Of a DNA stretch of 64,000 nucleotides, positions 62,894 to 64,000 are shown in pieces (within the stretch, counting starts at the first letter, position 1; each line of letters opens with the position of its first letter). The notes beneath the pieces were generated by a model. The model searched no databases, was not told the origin of the DNA, and saw only the letters and a list, made by a program, of their open reading frames with translations. This stretch comes from Gadus chalcogrammus (Eukaryota > Chordata > Actinopteri > Gadiformes > Gadidae): contig NC_079419.1 of assembly GCF_026213295.1 (NCBI RefSeq), positions 13,991,027 through 14,055,026 of the forward strand, in the 5' to 3' direction. A program made the translations under genes and the position numbers.

Positions 62894-62982
62894 CTGGATT
62901 TACTTTGAAAAAGGACCAACCAAAAAGAGATCTTGAGATCTCCTCTGTTGCAGTGGTGGCAGACTCTTCTCTGTACTACTCT
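62894..62982 (+). pseudogene. V34: family B 3' relic
   Basis: Starts in GFTLKKDQ, continues LEISSVA, then LYYS. The second cysteine and the signal are deleted; the next bases already match the B 3' flank (GGTTCAGGGGAGGG). Confidence 0.7.
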
Positions 62983-63101
62983 GGTTCAGGGGAGGGACAT
63001 CTGGAGAGATGAATTTATCAGGGTCTAGTGAGAACAGTATGTTACCACAGAGATACAGAGGTAGCATTTTGAGCTCCAGGGTTCCCATGGTGTTTGAAAT
63101 T

Positions 63102-63141
63102 ATGTCATTCCTCTTTCTAGTTGTAGTTTGTCAATTAACAG
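63102..63141 (+). pseudogene. V35: family C leader without V exon
   Basis: MSFLFLVVVCQLT with donor G|GTAGGT. The intron begins normally, but the V exon is replaced by the element that starts at about 63180. Confidence 0.68.
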
Positions 63142-63179
63142 GTAGGTCATGGCCCACCAGAAATTCTAAAGATTAAAGG

Positions 63180-64000
63180 GAATTTAATCTTTAGAATTGG
63201 GGTGATGTTTTGGGTCTCTGGTGCTCCCACACGCATACAAACCTTAAAATAAGTCCATACATGATTTTTTAGTGAGATATGCATTTCTGAAAGACAAAAG
63301 GACCAAACATGTTGAAGAAATAGCAAAACACCTATGCCTACAGTTGCCGAACGAGCGAGTCAGTTTCAGCGCACCCTCCTACGTAGAAAGGGGGCACTTT
63401 TGAATATTACCGCACTTCCCCACCACCTCCGATCAGAGCATAGATACGATTTTGGGCGGAGATGTTTGCGCGTTTCAGAAGCAGGGAGTTTCCATACAAA
63501 AATAGATGTCTAATTTGTCGGTTTGCCATGTGACTGCCTGGCAGGGTGTCCGGCAGAGCTTCCGGACTGCTGCATAGCTCCCCCACCGGAGCTGCCGAAG
63601 CTGAGCTGCTAGCTCCCCCCCCCCCCGGAGCTGCCGGACTGCCGCCGAAGCTCTGGCGGCAGCCCCGGTGGGGGGGGAGCTAGCAGCTCAGCTCCGGGAG
63701 TACAATCCCTTTCTCCTCCATGTCGCGGTTCATTCTGGACTTCAGAGAGTCAATGCCAAAGTTCCTTTCCCCCAATTCTTTCAACCATGGCCGAGATAAT
63801 AACCCCCACTACGAGTCTTTACTTGTTGTGGAAGTACCAGAGATGTCAGACGCAGTCTTTATGATTCATAATATCATCCGAGGCGCACATAGCTTTTGGC
63901 CGTGATATTATATATTATATAATATAGATATATATTGTATTATTATTAATATTATATAACATTATATTATATATAGAACTCCGGGAGTCTGCAAACGGTA
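63180..64000. mobile_element. reverse-oriented copy of the GC-rich element (runs off the window)
   Basis: Reads as the reverse complement of 33976-34949: GGTCTCTGGTGCTCCCACAC at 63217, GATATGCATTTC at 63275, GC-rich core 63540-63715, and TTTTGGCCGTGATATTATAT near 63893. It starts at an inverted repeat of the V35 intron (AATTCTAAAGATT / AATCTTTAGAATT). Confidence 0.65.

Noticed and set aside
27387..64000. Immunoglobulin light-chain V or NITR-type receptor cluster
   Set aside because: Framework motifs (FWYRQYP, SDSALYYCA) and CAL/CAV ends fit TCR alpha/delta. No transmembrane or cytoplasmic exons follow any V exon.

Overview
The window is nuclear DNA of a ray-finned (teleost) fish. It has vertebrate genes with GT-AG introns, three very long pure GT microsatellites, a dense mix of fish-type transposons (hAT, PIF/Harbinger, piggyBac-like, LINE, Ty3/gypsy, DIRS), and T-cell-receptor V segments whose framework (SDSALYYCA) is typical of fish TRAV. 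I make no species call. Long pure GT runs are common in cod-like fishes, but that is weak evidence.

Left part (1-23036): three ordinary genes on the + strand, in the order pde7a (3' part only; cAMP phosphodiesterase), armc1 (complete, 275 aa), cyp7b1 (complete, 502 aa; oxysterol 7-alpha-hydroxylase). The same neighbours lie together on human 8q12-q13 (PDE7A-MTFR1-ARMC1-CYP7B1); I see no mtfr1 between pde7a and armc1. The introns of armc1 and cyp7b1 hold most of the left-hand transposons, including a Harbinger element nested in a LINE reverse transcriptase, a gypsy pol remnant, a GATATC foldback array, a hAT element with a target duplication and two TTAA-flanked elements.

Middle (23037-27386): cyp7b1 3' flank, then a decayed DIRS retroelement on the minus strand.

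Right part (27387 to the end): a dense V-segment array of the T-cell receptor alpha/delta type, all on the + strand. I count 35 V units (V1-V35). They fall into five families, named locally A-E. Each complete unit has a leader exon of about 37-46 nt ending in phase 1, a V exon of about 290-325 nt, and a recombination signal (heptamer CACAGTG, 22-24 bp spacer, A-rich nonamer). Sixteen units look intact: V3, V4, V5, V7, V9, V12, V13, V14, V16, V18, V19, V20, V21, V30, V31 and V32. Four of these (V5, V13, V19, V32) belong to family C, in which the first conserved cysteine is a tyrosine in every copy. The others are pseudogenes or relics. The order repeats as A-D-B-C (with E inserted twice), so the array grew by cassette duplication. 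A younger duplication links 40.6-45.8 kb and 56.4-61.6 kb. No D, J or C segment is present; they must lie outside the window.

How the parts work together: the V segments are raw material for V(D)J joining by RAG through the 23-type signals. Shared upstream blocks (one for families A and D, another for B) are probable promoters. Transposons have repeatedly broken V units or their promoters, and gene conversion and deletion have made chimeric units. From 52.2 to 57.2 kb there is an excess of 1-2 bp indels, which may be assembly error, so pseudogene calls there are provisional.
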